Positions 1-11,728 of a stretch of 64,000 nucleotides of DNA are shown here, in pieces. The notes under the pieces were generated by a model. It had not been told where the DNA came from. It was given only the letters and a program-made list of their open reading frames with translations, and ran no database searches. The DNA is from Anodontia alba (taxonomy: Eukaryota; Mollusca; Bivalvia; Lucinida; Lucinidae): assembly GCA_964016985.1 (NCBI GenBank), contig OZ024824.1, forward strand, positions 121,764,839-121,828,838. Direction: 5' to 3'. Made by a program: the position numbers and the translations under genes. Numbering within the stretch: the stretch's first letter is position 1; the number at the start of each line of letters is the position of its first letter.

Positions 1-670
1 TTTGGATGCGTTTTTTTGCGTTTTATCTTTAAACAGTTTACAAATCTGCGATTCTTCATCAAAATGACAGTATAAGTATTATTCCTCTCGGTCGGATCTG
101 TTTTTATATTTTGTCACAGTATTATATTTTACACATATATACTGTTTGAAATAAAATATGTTTTAACCAAGAGGGCCGTCACATATGGTGAAATGTAAAA
201 AGCAAGAAATGTAGAAATGAGTTATTCTACAATAGACTGCTCTTTCCCCGTGTAAGAGATCAATATCGTCCTGATCGGATACTCGGAAATTCCCCGCGGG
301 TATGTATAGGCTGTTAATTACTTAGTCAGGTGAGAAATTAAAAAAAATAATCAGCAAGTACATTAATCTACAAGAAAACAACAAGCAATAAATATGCACG
401 TACATGTAACTATGTCACGGCGCATGTAATATATAGATTTTGATAATTCATATGTGTGTAATGATAAGTCACAGAAAATCACCACGAGCTGAATAAACGT
501 AGACGTGTTTCGAATCCTGTATCATTTTATTCACTTTACCTTATTCTTATTCACCTAATCATTACTTGTACCGAGGTTTCGAACAGCCAGTCTGTCGCAG
601 GAACGTCTATCAAGACGACACGAGAGTGGTGGGTACTTACTTTGTCAAATCGGAGTTACAGAGGATGATA
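1..670. other. Unrecognised AT-rich spacer
   Basis: No open frame, repeat match or palindrome was recognised. The sequence is AT-rich with short A and T runs. It could be single-copy intergenic DNA or old decayed repeat. Confidence 0.5.
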
Positions 671-925
671 CATTACGCAAACACGCCTTTTCAAATATAT
701 TGAAAATTTTACAACCAGAAAAGGAAAATTTTCAGATAAAATCTTTTGATTTTTTTCTTATTTCTGCTCAAAACAGAAGAGGCGGTTCTAACGAGTACCC
801 ACAATCTATGTTTTTGAGCAGAAATAGGAAAAACAATGTACACCCCTGTAAACCCCAGTTTTACTATATAAAAGTGGGGTATAAGGGGTCAAAATTATAT
901 AGGCATGTTTTTGTGTTTTTGTGAT
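671..925 (-). mobile_element. Family A palindromic MITE, one-armed copy
   Basis: The left end (ATTACGCAAACACGCC) and right end (AGGCATGTTTTTGTG...GTGATG) are imperfect inverted repeats typical of family A. The copy lies in reverse orientation: the CCCCTGTAAACCCC block comes after the centre. The central palindrome has lost its left arm, so AAAACAGAAG runs directly into AGGCGGTTCTAACGAG. No protein is encoded. The short open frames across it are not genes. Confidence 0.8.
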
Positions 926-3394
926 GATTATATAAAAAAAGAAAACAAGCGAGGCAATCGGTAGGCACATTAGGAACAAAAGACAAAAAGGCATTTCCAT
1001 GTAAGAAGACGTTATCATGTCATTATTATTTTCGCGGCTACTGGTGTATCCAAATTGCAACCATGATTAGCTGGTATCATTTGTCGTATTTGATGTCATG
1101 AAATCATTTCTACGGTCATTCAACCCTTTTCGGTGATTCGAGAAGGGTAGTTGTCAGATACTTGCAAAAGTATCAATGTGTGCACAAGTACTTGAAACTG
1201 CTCAGAAAACACAAAACAGTGTTGATCTGGTTGTAAATTTCCAAATCGAACCTAAATCTTAAGCGATATAAAATGTGGTCTAAATGCAGACAGTGCCATA
1301 ATATGCAGTCTGTCAAGAAAACTGAGAACTGAGTATAGTCACTTTCCCTAAGTGCATCATAATATATTGTCTTTCAGACAGATCCTTTGTTTCGCCTTTC
1401 TATTTACAGGTTCAGAATTTGCTCCTAAAAAACAGTCCAAGAGGCTGGAGTTTCATCAGATAATGTTATATACAGGGTTCTCATTTCTCATATTTTGCAG
1501 ATAATCAAAGCCTTACAGTCGAAAATATATACAGCTGACTTTTTGTACATATCCAAATTGTTAAACGGCTTGTACTTTATGCAATTTCTACGATCATTTT
1601 TGTTTGCGGAAATTACTAGACTGATTGTATTTGGTTTTCATACATTCTTACCAAGTATAGTCCATCAAGACATGTTTTGAAATTGTGGACATGACAAAAT
1701 TTGCAGAGAACGCCCTCTGCATGCATTTTAAAGACTTGCATAAGTATAAAATTGCATTGTTTATAAATCAAGTTAATACAAAAGTGACAAGCACAAACGC
1801 CCGAAAAGTGCCTAGTAAAATTTTAAATGTGTCATTCAAAACGATATTGTAAAATTTCCAAAAGTGTCCAAAAGCGTTCTCTTTCAAGTTTATCGTAGCG
1901 GCAATATTTGACCAGTAATCGCATTTTTTTTTTGTGTGTGTGTGTGTGTGTCAGTCCATTTCTATGAACCTTCTAATACACATGACATCGACGAAAAGGT
2001 AGAATGTGTATTTGAAATACAGTTTGTAAGCGAAGTTTTAAAATTGGTTTCAGGCAGTAAACCAGATTACGCTACCTTAATGCAGAAAATAACCTCGGTG
2101 TAACTTTTGGCCTCGTAGTTGCTTATGCACATAAGAAAATAACCATTATAGTTTCTGTTTCGAAAATTATATTACTTCCTTTCTGTGCCGCTAATTTGAA
2201 TATACAAAATTTTGCATACTTGGAATTTGTTAAGTATCAACTGAGCCTCCTTAGAAACAGGTCAGTTTTCGCGAAATGCAATGACTGTAAATCTGTTATA
2301 CAGTTGTTATATATACATGCATGTCCAAACTATCTTGCTATATCAAAATAAACTGTATATCTTTCCGATTGTAGGATTAGCATTTTTTTATATTGGAACC
2401 CGTCTTTTATACGAGTCGTATAATCAGAGAGTCATTTATTGTTTAGATGGACTGAATTTGAATACTTCTCATCTCTTGGACTAGTGTCAGTCTGTATGTC
2501 AAGCTCTGCTGGTGTTACATGTCGACTATTTCATAAATGGAACACTCATTTATTGTTGAGGTGCTATAAACAATGCATCTTCCAACAAAATTAATAAATA
2601 AATTTCACTTTGGTTGTCGCTCTTTTTGACAGCTCTTCTTTTTTATGTTTAAAATGAATTGTTAATTATACGTGGTGTTCAACGTGAAATATGCGAACAC
2701 CACATGGAACAGCGGAGTCTAAACCGTCACACAATCTGCTCAGGGCTCTCTTTTTCCGTCTATATATTCTGTAGTATCCATTGGTCTTGTAAGTTAGCAA
2801 CAAAGCCAAGAGCCGATGGCACAAATACACATCCTGATCAAGGCCAGGACTCCTTTTTCGATTATTCGATAACAGTTGGTCATATGTAAAATGCTCTCAC
2901 ACCTTGGTCGAAAATAACTAAAGTGCATATTTAACTAATATAACTGTCACATCACATACTGAAATTCGAAATTCGTCCCATGAATGAAATCTTAAAATAG
3001 TCGTCGCTTCCATAAATGAACGAACGAATGTATGGAGGAATGAATGAATGAGAACTATTTTAGTCTAGTCTGATGAATGTAAGCACAGTTGTCATCTACT
3101 TCAGTGTGTCCCTGCTCAACACGCATGTGTCTTAAAACGTCTCCCCGTACATCTTTACAGTGTAGATTAAACACTCGTCCTTTGGGATCCATAAACCCAT
3201 TTGAAATAAATTGAAAACAGAATATATCTAAGACGTATGAGCAGAGATGCATGACAGTCTCAATTAAACCAAGTCTAATAGTTTTGCATTATTTGTGCGC
3301 TCTTTGATTTCAAAAGAGGTGTTTTTTTTCGTCTCGGAATTGACTAGATTAATGCCCGGCGGACTCCTCTATCATATTTTGTTTTTAGATTTAA
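926..3394. other. Unrecognised spacer with a short TG run
   Basis: About 2.5 kb without a recognisable gene. A T run followed by about eight TG repeats lies near 1924-1950. Open frames are under 80 codons, with composition expected of AT-rich DNA. I found no family member that recurs elsewhere in the window. Confidence 0.5.
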
Positions 3395-3444
3395 ATAGTG
3401 TAGATCCTGATGAGACACCCACAGATCTAGGTCTACACTGTTTT
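3395..3444. repeat. TGATCAG-type dyad, degenerate
   Basis: GTGTAGATCCTGATGAGAC on the left is partly inverted in GTCTACACTG on the right. The pair belongs to a dyad family repeated about eleven times in the window (see 63914-63980 for the cleanest copy). Confidence 0.5.
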
Positions 3445-3483
3445 ATCTATATATCAGTTGTCCATATCAGAATGTAGCCTCTG

Positions 3484-3753
3484 ATCAAAAAAAGGTAAGA
3501 GAAAAGCCCAGGGAGTGCCCCAATCACAAACCGCAGCCCTTCCCAGACCCCAAGAGGAAGAGGAAACCGACAAATCTAAACAAGCACAAGCCGAACAAAC
3601 ATACGAAACGCACTAAGATTAGCTCTCTCTTCCCCAAGCGAGGTAATCGCAATACAAAAAGGACTGAAAAACACAAGAACAAAATGACACACCGAAAGAC
3701 ATACAACAAATCGCCTCGTAGAATAAACCACAAAGCAACAAGGAGTAAGACTA
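3484..3753 (-). mobile_element. Penelope-like 3' tail, 5'-truncated copy
   Basis: Read on the minus strand, this copy begins inside the block that reads AGTCTTACTCCTTGTTGC and runs to the constant terminus CTTTTCTCTTACC followed by T residues. That is the same tail found after the RT stop codon at 51667-52250. The 69-codon minus-strand frame inside it is shared by many tail copies because the sequence is repeated, not because it is coding. Confidence 0.8.
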
Positions 3754-4719
3754 TGAATTCATTGTCATGATTTTAGCAATGTACAAAAATAGAAGCAATC
3801 AGGAAGACTGGATAGATTTGGTAAATTGATCACTATTTTTAAGGGTAGAAAACTTTTGTGACTTCCTCTTTGCTGTCCCATTTTCAGAATCCATTTCAAA
3901 AGAGGTAGAAGATGTTTCAAAATGTTCTCCTCAAAACGTATCATTTCCCCTTTTAGTTAGTTTCTGTATAATACATGCAAATAGAGTTCATAATTATGAT
4001 AAAGCATCTATGTAAAATGTGTGCAGCTAAGCCACGACTCTATGTAAGCCATGCTCAACAAAGATGATATGGTTTCTAATCTCACAACAAAACCCTGTTG
4101 TGGCAAATCCCAACACTTTCTTGGCTTCAGGCGACTGACCCTCGTCCCACTGGCCGGAAGGAGAAGACAAGGCATACAGAAAATAAGGTTTAACCTATTA
4201 TTATTATTGGTATTATTACTATCGTTATTATTATAAAATACTTTAGATTCAGTAGGACATAGCGTAATGAAGTTTTAATTTAACTCGTTATTATTATTAT
4301 TATTTTGTTACGATTTAGAGCAGTCTGAATATATTGTACAATTTGTTTTAGTAAGCGAGGTCCGTTTTTACTGCCTCAGTCCATTTTCAACCCGCAAGTA
4401 TCAAGCACGAATATTACACCATAGTTTAAAACACGTGAATCTCAATTATCTTAACAGTAAAACATTGATTTCCCCGTGATCAAAATTGACTACAAATACA
4501 CCCCGCTAGAATAATACGACAGAGGACAAACCAGTATACGACGCTGAACGTCACAAATGACCTTTGTCGGGATTTTATTATTATTTTTTATTTATTTTTA
4601 TTTATTTTTTTTTTCGATGAGTGGTATTTTATCTTATTATAATAATATATATATTTTGTTGTCCAGTGCACATTTCGAAATGACAGGTTAAAAATCGAGG
4701 GTGGTAAATACAAACCTTC
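3754..4719. other. Spacer with TTA and T-rich low complexity
   Basis: Contains TAT/TTA-rich runs near 4195-4235 and 4288-4305, and an ATTTT-rich run near 4575-4615. No recognisable gene or dispersed repeat. Confidence 0.5.
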
Positions 4720-5270
4720 AAATTATTGCTTGCAGATGCTACAGGTTGTGCGCAGTTTGATTCGATCCTGCATACCGAAGTATGCAACACCGAAGTATTG
4801 TCTTGAGTACCGAGCAGGCTGCTGGCTTTGTGCAGTCTGGTTGGAAGTTCCCCACAGTTTGCAGAATTATTGTCGAGAGTGCCTAGCAGACTGCCATGGC
4901 TGTATGCAGTCTGGCCAGGGTTTCTCTGCCATAGGCGCAAGTTGTCGTTTAGTGAAAATAGAAACAGTGAAGGAACGAACTTGCTGACTTAAACGTGGAA
5001 GCATAGGGGATCGCGCTGGCTTAATGTAAAATTAAGGAAGCGAGGAAACGCCTATGTACGAACATACATGCACATAAACACCCACAGACATGAATTTATG
5101 TGATTGAGGAAATGCGCGCGTGCGCAGTTCCTATAAATAAATAATGAACGTGCAACCTCAGACGCACGTGCTCATGTCAGGTAAAATTACATAGTAGAAT
5201 TCTGCTCGAGCACACAATCTGGGCAAGGCGGTGCTGTCTGGTCAGGGTATCTGGTCAGGCGCAAGTTGTA
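4720..5270. repeat. Degenerate local duplication
   Basis: The block around 4905-4970 (GTCTGGCCAGGGTTTCTC, then GGCGCAAGTTGTCG) recurs in diverged form around 5238-5285 (GTCTGGTCAGGGTATCTG, then GGCGCAAGTTGTAG). This suggests an old local duplication. The open frames on both strands of 4629-4987 overlap each other and match nothing I know. Confidence 0.4.
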
Positions 5271-5280
5271 GTTTAGGTGG

Positions 5281-5386
5281 AAATAAGAATAGTGTAGTAT
5301 AATAATAATGGACTTTCCATCTCAGGCGCACGTAAATAAGAATAGTGTAGTATAATAATAATGGACGTACCATCTCAGGCGCACGT
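5281..5386. repeat. 53-bp tandem duplication
   Basis: Two adjacent 53-bp units (5281-5333 and 5334-5386) both read AAATAAGAATAGTGTAGTAT and so on through CATCTCAGGCGCACGT. They differ at only a few positions, so the duplication is recent. A related, longer stretch (CGCACGTGCTC ... GTAAAATTACATAGTA) occurs at about 5163-5200 and again at 5381-5415. Confidence 0.85.
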
Positions 5387-5704
5387 GCTCGTGTAGGGTA
5401 AAATTACATAGTAAATCGTCTGCTCGAGTAGACAATCTGGGCAATCTGTTTTTCAGATCGGTTATGTAAGATATAACAAATACTTTTGTATGGGAATTCG
5501 ATTTAAGAATTTGACTGGTAAGCAAATCCCATTAAATCAAATGTTCAACTTTCAATGACAACGCGTTCTGTGGTGGCTAATTTCGGTCTATATTGTTTGC
5601 CGATGTCCATTTTATGGGACTCTAGGCATGAATATACTAAAAACTTAAGATCTAAACTTCAAAACTTATTCAAGTCTAAGACCTCTCATTTAAGAATCGT
5701 TTTC

Positions 5705-5998
5705 TGTTGGCAACAGTCTTGAAACAGTAAAGCGTTTCAAATACCTAAGAACCATCATATCTGATGACGGCTGGAAACCAGATTCTGTCCAGGACAGCTC
5801 AGACAACTGGAGAATATTTATATGGTAAGGGCGACAGCTCACTTTCCTCTGGCGTGTCAAAGACAATATTGCAGGGTACAGCTGAAGGGACAAGAAGAAG
5901 GGGCAGACAGACGAAAAGATGGAAAAACAACATCAAGGACTGTAGCGGTCATAGTTTTGCAAGCTTTGGAAAGGGCAGTTAAAGACAGGAGTGCACTA
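5705..5998 (+). pseudogene. LINE reverse transcriptase C-terminal remnant
   Basis: Translation gives FKYLRTIISDDG, then after a frameshift QILSRTAQTT, then KTILQGTAEGTRRRGRQ and KRWKNNIKD. These are in the same order as in the C-terminal part of a common animal non-LTR retrotransposon ORF2: the FKYLGSIIS block after the catalytic domain, then the ILQGT...RRRGRQ..RW basic block. The large segment that normally separates the two blocks is missing. A second shift near 5960 restores a frame reading ALERAVKDR. The piece is 5'-truncated, internally deleted and frameshifted, so it is not functional. The precise LINE clade cannot be named from this fragment. Confidence 0.75.
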
Positions 5999-6413
5999 TA
6001 AAAAGAGGTTTAAATTCCATATGGTCATTCTGTCTCTTGATCTCAAGGAGGTAACATCTCCAGTCATCCAACAGAATTACCATGTATGGTATTTCTAGTC
6101 CACTGATTGGCTAAAATAAATTCACACCTTTACCTGTACAGGTAAAATAACTGGGAACCAGACCCTCCGGTTTGGAAATCTTGTCTATGAACTGATCAAA
6201 ATGATGAGAAACAATGTTAATGTACCTCCACAACCACAATGCTATGGCACAGAAGTGAACATACATTTCTGTTAAATGTTTAATTCATTTTCAGAAGTCA
6301 CTTTTTATTACAAAAATAACAACCAAGTGATGATAAATAGAAAAATCAAGCTACAGAAACAATTTAATTCGTGTTTTAATATGTTATGCCAAGAAACTAC
6401 CGGTAATTAGCAA
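5999..6413. other. Unrecognised spacer
   Basis: No gene, palindrome or dispersed repeat was recognised here. It separates the LINE remnant from the next repeat. Confidence 0.45.
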
Positions 6414-6755
6414 CGTAACGCAGACACAAGTCTCCTCAATTCATCCACGCGCCCATGCAATTCTGACAATTTATGGTAAATTAATTCGCACATACAAATG
6501 TGTCGGACACCCTTTGTTGTTGTTGTAAACTATTAGCTGAACCGCGCCAAGCGGTCACCTTATTTACCCTAAATATTCGGTCACCTTAGTTCCTTCTTAT
6601 CCTAAAATACAAACAAATTGATGAGTCTAAAAAATCTGCTGGACTAGTGGGAAACAAAGTAGACCATGATCCGACGCAACATTTTGCGGTGTCTGATCAT
6701 GGTCTGTTTGCTCTGGTCTATCTGTCTGTCCGAATGTTTAGGATTAAAACGGTAG
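6414..6755 (-). repeat. Dispersed 345-bp repeat E, first copy
   Basis: This block is the inverted counterpart of 14338-14688. Shared landmarks in opposite order are TTGTCAGAATTGCATG, GGGTGTCTGACACATTTGTA, CGAATATTTAGGGTAAATAA, a GTCCAGCAG-type stretch and the dyad at 6651-6710. No coding potential. It is probably a non-autonomous DNA element. Its TIRs were not resolved by eye. Confidence 0.75.
6651..6710. repeat. TGATCAG-type dyad inside repeat E
   Basis: GTAGACCATGATCCGACGC faces GTGTCTGATCATGGTCTG across a short AT-rich loop. Member of the ~60-bp dyad family. Confidence 0.7.
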
Positions 6756-7090
6756 TTGTCTTCTAACATAGCAGTATGAGTCAGATCATGTCTATGCAGG
6801 GTCTTGGCTGTCCGTTGACATATTCTATAATCCAGAATAATGCGATTAGCTTTCCTGATTTTAAAATGGCTGATCTCGAATATCGTTGCCTACACCCCAC
6901 AAACACATTTCGTCAGTGTTATAATACGAGAAATAAATGCCAAAGTGCAAGATCCCTTTTCATTCAGTCTCAATGTAACAGTTGACAGCTTTGGTTTCCA
7001 AACAGTGTGTACAGTTTTTACTAATACACATTATTCAGTAATAGAGGTAAACTGAACTGCGCTGTACGGTGAATTAGTCTTTGGTTCACA

Positions 7091-7478
7091 TCACGAAAAC
7101 ATGCCTGTATAATCTGACCCCATTAAACCCCACTTTTATGTAATACATGTAAAAGTGGTGTTTATAGGGTATACATTATTTTTCTTACTTCTGCTCAAAA
7201 ACATAGATTGTAAGTACTCGCTAGAATCGCCTCGTCGAGGTGGTTCTAGCGAGTACCCACAATCTATGTTTTTGAGCAGAAAAAAGTAAACTATAATATC
7301 CCACCATTATCGTGTCACGGGCAGATAAGTCTGTCATACATTGACGAAATTTGCCCATAAGCAATCCCAAAGCCACTATCGTGTGGCGGGGTATAAAAAT
7401 ATCAAATTTTTTTATCTGAAAATTTTCATTTTTTTGGTGGTAAAAGTTTCATTATATTATAGGCGTGTTTTCGTAATG
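7091..7478 (+). mobile_element. Family A MITE with internal insertion
   Basis: Starts TCACGAAAACATGCC and ends AGGCGTGTTTTCGTAATG. The central palindrome carries a matched change: CTCGCTAG on the left arm and CTAGCGAG on the right, where most copies have CTCGTTAG and CTAACGAG. About 110 bp (near 7285-7400) of non-family sequence follows the core. It is flanked by the related short strings ATTATCGTGTCACGGG and ACTATCGTGTGGCGGG. A nested insertion or local rearrangement is likely. Confidence 0.8.
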
Positions 7479-7531
7479 CAGTTCGGCAGTCAATATAGAG
7501 ACAACAAATACCCGGCTTATACTATGGATAT

Positions 7532-7645
7532 TCCCAGTAAGCATTCTACATACGTGTAAATCTATAGCGGGCCGTTATCGGCCCGTCAGGGTAGCTGACG
7601 GGCCGATAACGGCCCGCTGTAGATTTATAAAGAATGCTAGCTGGG
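7532..7645. mobile_element. GGGCCG hairpin element P, first copy
   Basis: A nearly perfect foldback. CCCAGTAAGCATTCTA at the left matches inverted AGAATGCTAGCTGGG at the right, and GCGGGCCGTTATCGGCCCGT pairs with its complement around a CAGGGTAGCTG centre. A second, related copy lies at 23092-23203. It is non-coding and probably a non-autonomous foldback element. Confidence 0.85.
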
Positions 7646-7918
7646 TTTTATCATGGACAGTTCAAAGCAGCTTTTTGCTTTGTTATCCTGTAGCTAGATG
7701 TGCCCTTAGGATTTGCCAATATCGAGGGGTGCTGCTAGAATTCACCAAATACACACTACGTATTCAGAAGCTATCAACAAGCTGGAAATCGCACAGCGGA
7801 ATTGGTATGAACTATAACGACCGAGTACCGTGTATATCTTAAATTTTGGACACCTTTGCTCTTTTCCATACTTTCAAATCCTACTTTACTACCTGTTGAT
7901 GAGTCTAATAACAGATGC

Positions 7919-8193
7919 ATCACGAAAACATTCCTATATAATTTTGGCCCCTTTAACCCCCACTTTTATATAGTAAAACTGGGGTTTACAGGGGTATACA
8001 TTATTTTTCTTATTTCTACTCAAAAACATAGATTGTGGTACTCGTTAGAACCGCCTCGCCGAGGCGGTTCGAACGAGTACCCACAATCTATGTTTTGAGC
8101 AGAAATATGAAAAATATTAAAGTTTTTTTATCTGAAAATTTTCAGATTTCGGCGGTGAAATTTTCTATATATTTGAATAGGCAGGTTTTCGTA
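7919..8193 (+). mobile_element. Family A palindromic MITE
   Basis: Left end ATCACGAAAACATTCCTATA; right end TTGAATAGGCAGGTTTTCGTA. The internal TTAACCCCCACTTTTATATA and AAACTGGGGTTTAC blocks form a second small hairpin. The central palindrome is nearly complete. Confidence 0.85.
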
Positions 8194-8790
8194 CGGGGGT
8201 GAGAGGCAGACAGTGTACACTTGACCAGGCGCATTGATCTGTGTTAAGTAGCGCTACGCCTATGATATTGTACGAGTTCATTATTCTCAAGGACACAAAG
8301 TATCATCATGCTCCTTCTCCTGTAAATGGTTCGGTAAGGCCCTACTATGCTTTTAACATCCCTCGGACAGGCGTTTTTCGCTTGGCGTTTTATTCTTAAT
8401 GGAAACATTGATTATGGATCGACAATTTCTTATCAGGATCCATTTGTCTTTACTGTTTCTCTGCTTTGTTTGCAATTATTTAAAATGGATCTGACCCATG
8501 CAATTTCTATAGTAAACTGGATTTTTGGATTTTTTATTAGCAAACATTTTTCGCTTTTCTTTATGGATTTTAAATTATTGATATTCCGTAACGATATTCC
8601 GTAACGAAAACTTCAGAAATTTTATTGTTTTTAAACAGATGAAGAGAATCAAACTTTTTGTGTATACATAGTTACGACAAATGATTTTACATACTTCATA
8701 ACAAAAGTGCCAGGCAAAAAACGACTTTCCATAAGATGTTGAAAGGACAGTAATAAGACTGCACGAATGCACAGTTATATAATCTATTCT
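8194..8790. other. Spacer with weak inverted repeat
   Basis: The string CGGACAGGCGTTTTTCGCTT near 8365 is weakly matched in inverted form near 8700-8755. A related inverted string occurs near 32895-32935 (GCCAAGCAAAACAAACTGTC). This may be an old foldback repeat. A 13-bp tandem (ATATTCCGTAACG) lies at 8580-8605. No gene recognised. Confidence 0.35.
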
Positions 8791-8794
8791 AGGA

Positions 8795-9060
8795 CTTCGT
8801 TGCCATACGAGCCGCGCTATGCGAAAACGTGTCTTTGAGCATATGCGGACAGCGAAGGCAATTATACGCGCAGTCTGATCAGGGCTTTCGCTGTCCGCTA
8901 ACAGAATTTTTGTCACATTAGAATGTATGAATAGAAAACAGATGCCTTGATGATGTTTTGCGCACGCGCGGAACGAAACTGAATCAGTGCATTTGGCGCA
9001 TGCCCGAAGACACCTTTTCGCTTGGCGCGGCCCATATAACCAGGCGATACGGACCAGTTT
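8795..9060. repeat. GCGC-rich dyad repeat D
   Basis: Contains GGACAGCGAAGGCAATTATA, the CGCAGTCTGATCAGGGC string and GCTGTCCGC. Together with flanking GCGCTATGCGAAAACGTGTC these form a partly palindromic unit. Related copies occur near 15700-15975, 27590-27910 and 30540-30800. CpG-rich islands like this in AT-rich DNA are typical of young non-autonomous elements. Confidence 0.6.
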
Positions 9061-9316
9061 CTTATGACGCGTCTTAAGCTGCTGTAGTGTAGATAATTGT
9101 CAGGAATAAATTGCTCCTGTCTGAAATGAAATGATGCGTTTGTTGACAATAAGTGTTGCACTGTTTGAATAATTCTTGATGTCAACATATAATGCAGTTT
9201 AGAGTGTTTTTGTGCAAAATATTTATTCACGTAATGCTAATTAATGCAAATTGATTAAAGTAAACGATGACATCATTAGAAACAAACACCACACCACCAT
9301 AAAGCATTCAATTTCC

Positions 9317-9317
9317 T

Positions 9318-9386
<69 letters not shown>
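9317..9386. repeat. Poly-C plus (CT)n microsatellite
   Basis: A run of about 12 C residues passes directly into about 29 CT repeats with one interruption. Nearby open frames translate to artefactual serine/leucine repeats. Confidence 0.95.
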
Positions 9387-9388
<2 letters not shown>

Positions 9389-9599
9389 CCCCCTTCTAAT
9401 AACGGATCTACTCTATTAGGAAAGACATTTTTTGTTCATCGAAGGAGCATATGGAAAGACGCCCCTCTTCCGAAGTGTCTTTGCGTGCAGTTGAGCAAAC
9501 AGAAAGTAAAAAACAAATGCCTTTCTTGGCGGAAATGGCAACGAGTATATCCAGTGTATCAGTCCCCTCGTGTGGTGCAAACGAGAGCTTAGAAAAGTC

Positions 9600-9872
9600 A
9601 TCACGAAAACATGCCTATATAATCTTGACTCCCTTAAACCCCACTTTTGTATAGTAAAAGTGGGGTTTACAGGGGTGAACATTTCTGATTTCTGCTCAAA
9701 AACATAGATTGTGGTACTCGTTATAACCGCCTCGCCGAGGCGGTTCTAACGAGTACCCACAATCTATGTTTTGTGCAGAAATATAAAAAAAATATCAGAG
9801 ATTTAATCTGAAAATGTTCAGTTTTTGGAGGTGAAATTTTCTATATACTTGAATAGGCGTGTTTTCGTAATG
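9600..9872 (+). mobile_element. Family A palindromic MITE
   Basis: Left end ATCACGAAAACATGCCTATA; right end GAATAGGCGTGTTTTCGTAATG. The central arms GTACTCGTTATAACCGCC and GGCGGTTCTAACGAGTAC differ by one base. The element interrupts open frames of unknown meaning on both strands. Confidence 0.9.
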
Positions 9873-10230
9873 CCGGTGTGTCCCATGGTCCCATGGTAGA
9901 AATGACACTACATCTAACACATGCACCAAGTCTCTTTTATGATGCAAACCTATTAAACATTTGTTATACAATGAGACCGAATGACAACTAAAACTTGGAA
10001 TCAGTGTGTCTTTGCTAATGAAAGCTGCATATTGCACTGAACAAGTCTCAGCACTCTCGTTACGAAGGAAAATCAAAGCGCTGCAGGTAGTGGAAGCCTG
10101 AGCATCAAAATAGTCTTCCATTGTCAACAGTTTTTCATAAGCATTTATTCAAAGTTTTCAGTTAGTTATCATTACCATAGCTCTAGATAAGATACCTTGT
10201 GCAGTGAAAAAAGTATGGATATTTTTCTAA
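9873..10230. other. Unrecognised spacer
   Basis: A 110-codon minus-strand frame begins here and runs into the family A copy. Because its C-terminal part is repeat sequence, I do not treat it as a gene. Nothing else was recognised. Confidence 0.45.
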
Positions 10231-10325
10231 TTTCTTCATGAAAACATGCGGTACTCATTAGAAGCGCCTCGGCAAGCCACTTCCAATGAGTACCCACAAT
10301 ATGTTTTCGTGGCGGAATGAGAAAT
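10231..10325. mobile_element. Short palindrome with family A/B-like core
   Basis: TTTCTTCATGAAAACATGCG pairs at a distance with ATGTTTTCGTGG. Inside, GGTACTCATTAGAAG pairs with CTTCCAATGAGTACC. The core resembles that of families A and B, but the ~200 bp of family A flank is absent. It is either a minimal deletion derivative or a third element type using the same core. Confidence 0.65.
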
Positions 10326-11365
10326 ATATTAATCTGATACCACCCCAACACCACCACTTCCTATCTAGAGATATGGTTAGCGTATTTAAAACTTTGTTTT
10401 AGTTGTCGTCTTTCTTTCCTTTTTTTTTTTTTTTTCTGCAGTAGCTGAAAATGTTGTGGGATCACATTAGACTGACCTCATTGTGTCTATTCTAATGAAT
10501 ACCTACAGCATGTGTATTGCAACAAAAATGACAAAGAATATCACTAAAATGATCCTCTTATCTATGGCTGTGAACTACTCATCTGTCGATATGACAGGCA
10601 ATTATAGCCCAAACAACCAAAAAAATATTATTGAATTAACGCATGGAACTCGGGGTTAAAAATTTCAGCAGGCGACATTTTGATATACTTCTCAAATTCT
10701 TTTCTTGAGTTTGACAATGTCTATTTTCTAGAAAAAAAAATAAAGAAATTATCGATTGCTGAATATTCGCAGAAAGTGGTAATGGTAAAATACAAACCTT
10801 AGTTATACTTGTGTGACAAATGGGTCTAATCAAAAGATTTGAGGCACAATACGGCTTCAAATATCAAATTTGGTTGACATTTTTTTCAGAATTTCAGATA
10901 CGCAAAACTGGTACTTTTCCGTTCTGCTATGGGCTATCTAGATCGGCTATTTCCGTTAACAATCGTGTTTGCTTTCAATGTTTCAACGTAGTAATTTGCA
11001 GTTATGAATAAGTTCATCAGGGCTAAAAAGTCTTAGTCAAATAGTTTCGAAATATTAGCACATGTATCAAAATTTGTTGTAAACTTAAACCTAATTATTA
11101 TGTTCAAACCCAAATGTACATGTACTTTTTTTTTTAATTTTTACTGGTCGTTTTTTATCGGCGTAGTGCCAAGCGGTGCTTTACTCGGGTTTTTACGTAA
11201 ATGTAATGACAGGGGTTGAAATTTTAGTTTGACTACTTTGGCATTCGGCCTTGCAAGCCAACCCAAGCCAGCGAATAAGTGTCTCTGAATTTATTAAAGA
11301 TATTATACAATCTCTTCTATAAGAATGCACACCATATTTCTATATGGTGAAAACGCATGTGTCAT

Positions 11366-11403
<38 letters not shown>

Positions 11404-11639
11404 CCGGACTATATATATATTCTATATTTACAGATATATTTCACCTCTGCATTTATCAATTTATCTTATGTATTGGACAGTTCTTAATTTTGCTAGAATT
11501 TTGACAGGGTTTTTATCCCTGAATTTCCCTTAAAACCAAATGATGTTGCTGCTGCTGATGATGACGGCGATGATTTGGTGTTTTACACGCCTTTCAACAC
11601 ATTTTAAGTCATATCGAGAGGATGGAATGATGATAATGA
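10326..11639. other. Spacer with poly-T and poly-A runs
   Basis: No gene recognised. Contains a poly-T run near 10420-10435 and a poly-A run of about 34 at 11367-11400. A degenerate family A-like arm (TCTAATGAATACCTACA) occurs near 10488. Confidence 0.5.
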
Positions 11640-11725
11640 AAGGCTCTGTGGAATACAGCGCCGTACAGTCATGAGCTGAATCCCGCCTCTAGCGGGGTTC
11701 AAACCCGAAACCTCGTGATCCGAAA
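11640..11725 (-). repeat. Possible tRNA-derived SINE remnant
   Basis: GGGGTTCAAACCCG (around 11694-11707) fits the polymerase III B-box/T-loop pattern. On the minus strand it is preceded by GATCACGAGG, as in tRNA-derived SINE 3' halves. No convincing A box or cloverleaf was found, so this is a remnant at best. Confidence 0.3.
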
Positions 11726-11728
11726 TCT

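Noticed and set aside
4629..4987. Overlapping 103- and 85-codon frames on opposite strands
   Set aside because: They overlap antiparallel, resemble no family, and the region is part of a degenerate duplication.
9251..9592. 113-codon open frame on plus strand
   Set aside because: Its middle is the (CT)n microsatellite, giving serine/leucine repeats. The rest has no recognisable domain.
11640..11725. Functional tRNA gene
   Set aside because: A B-box-like string is present, but no A box at the right distance and no cloverleaf could be drawn.
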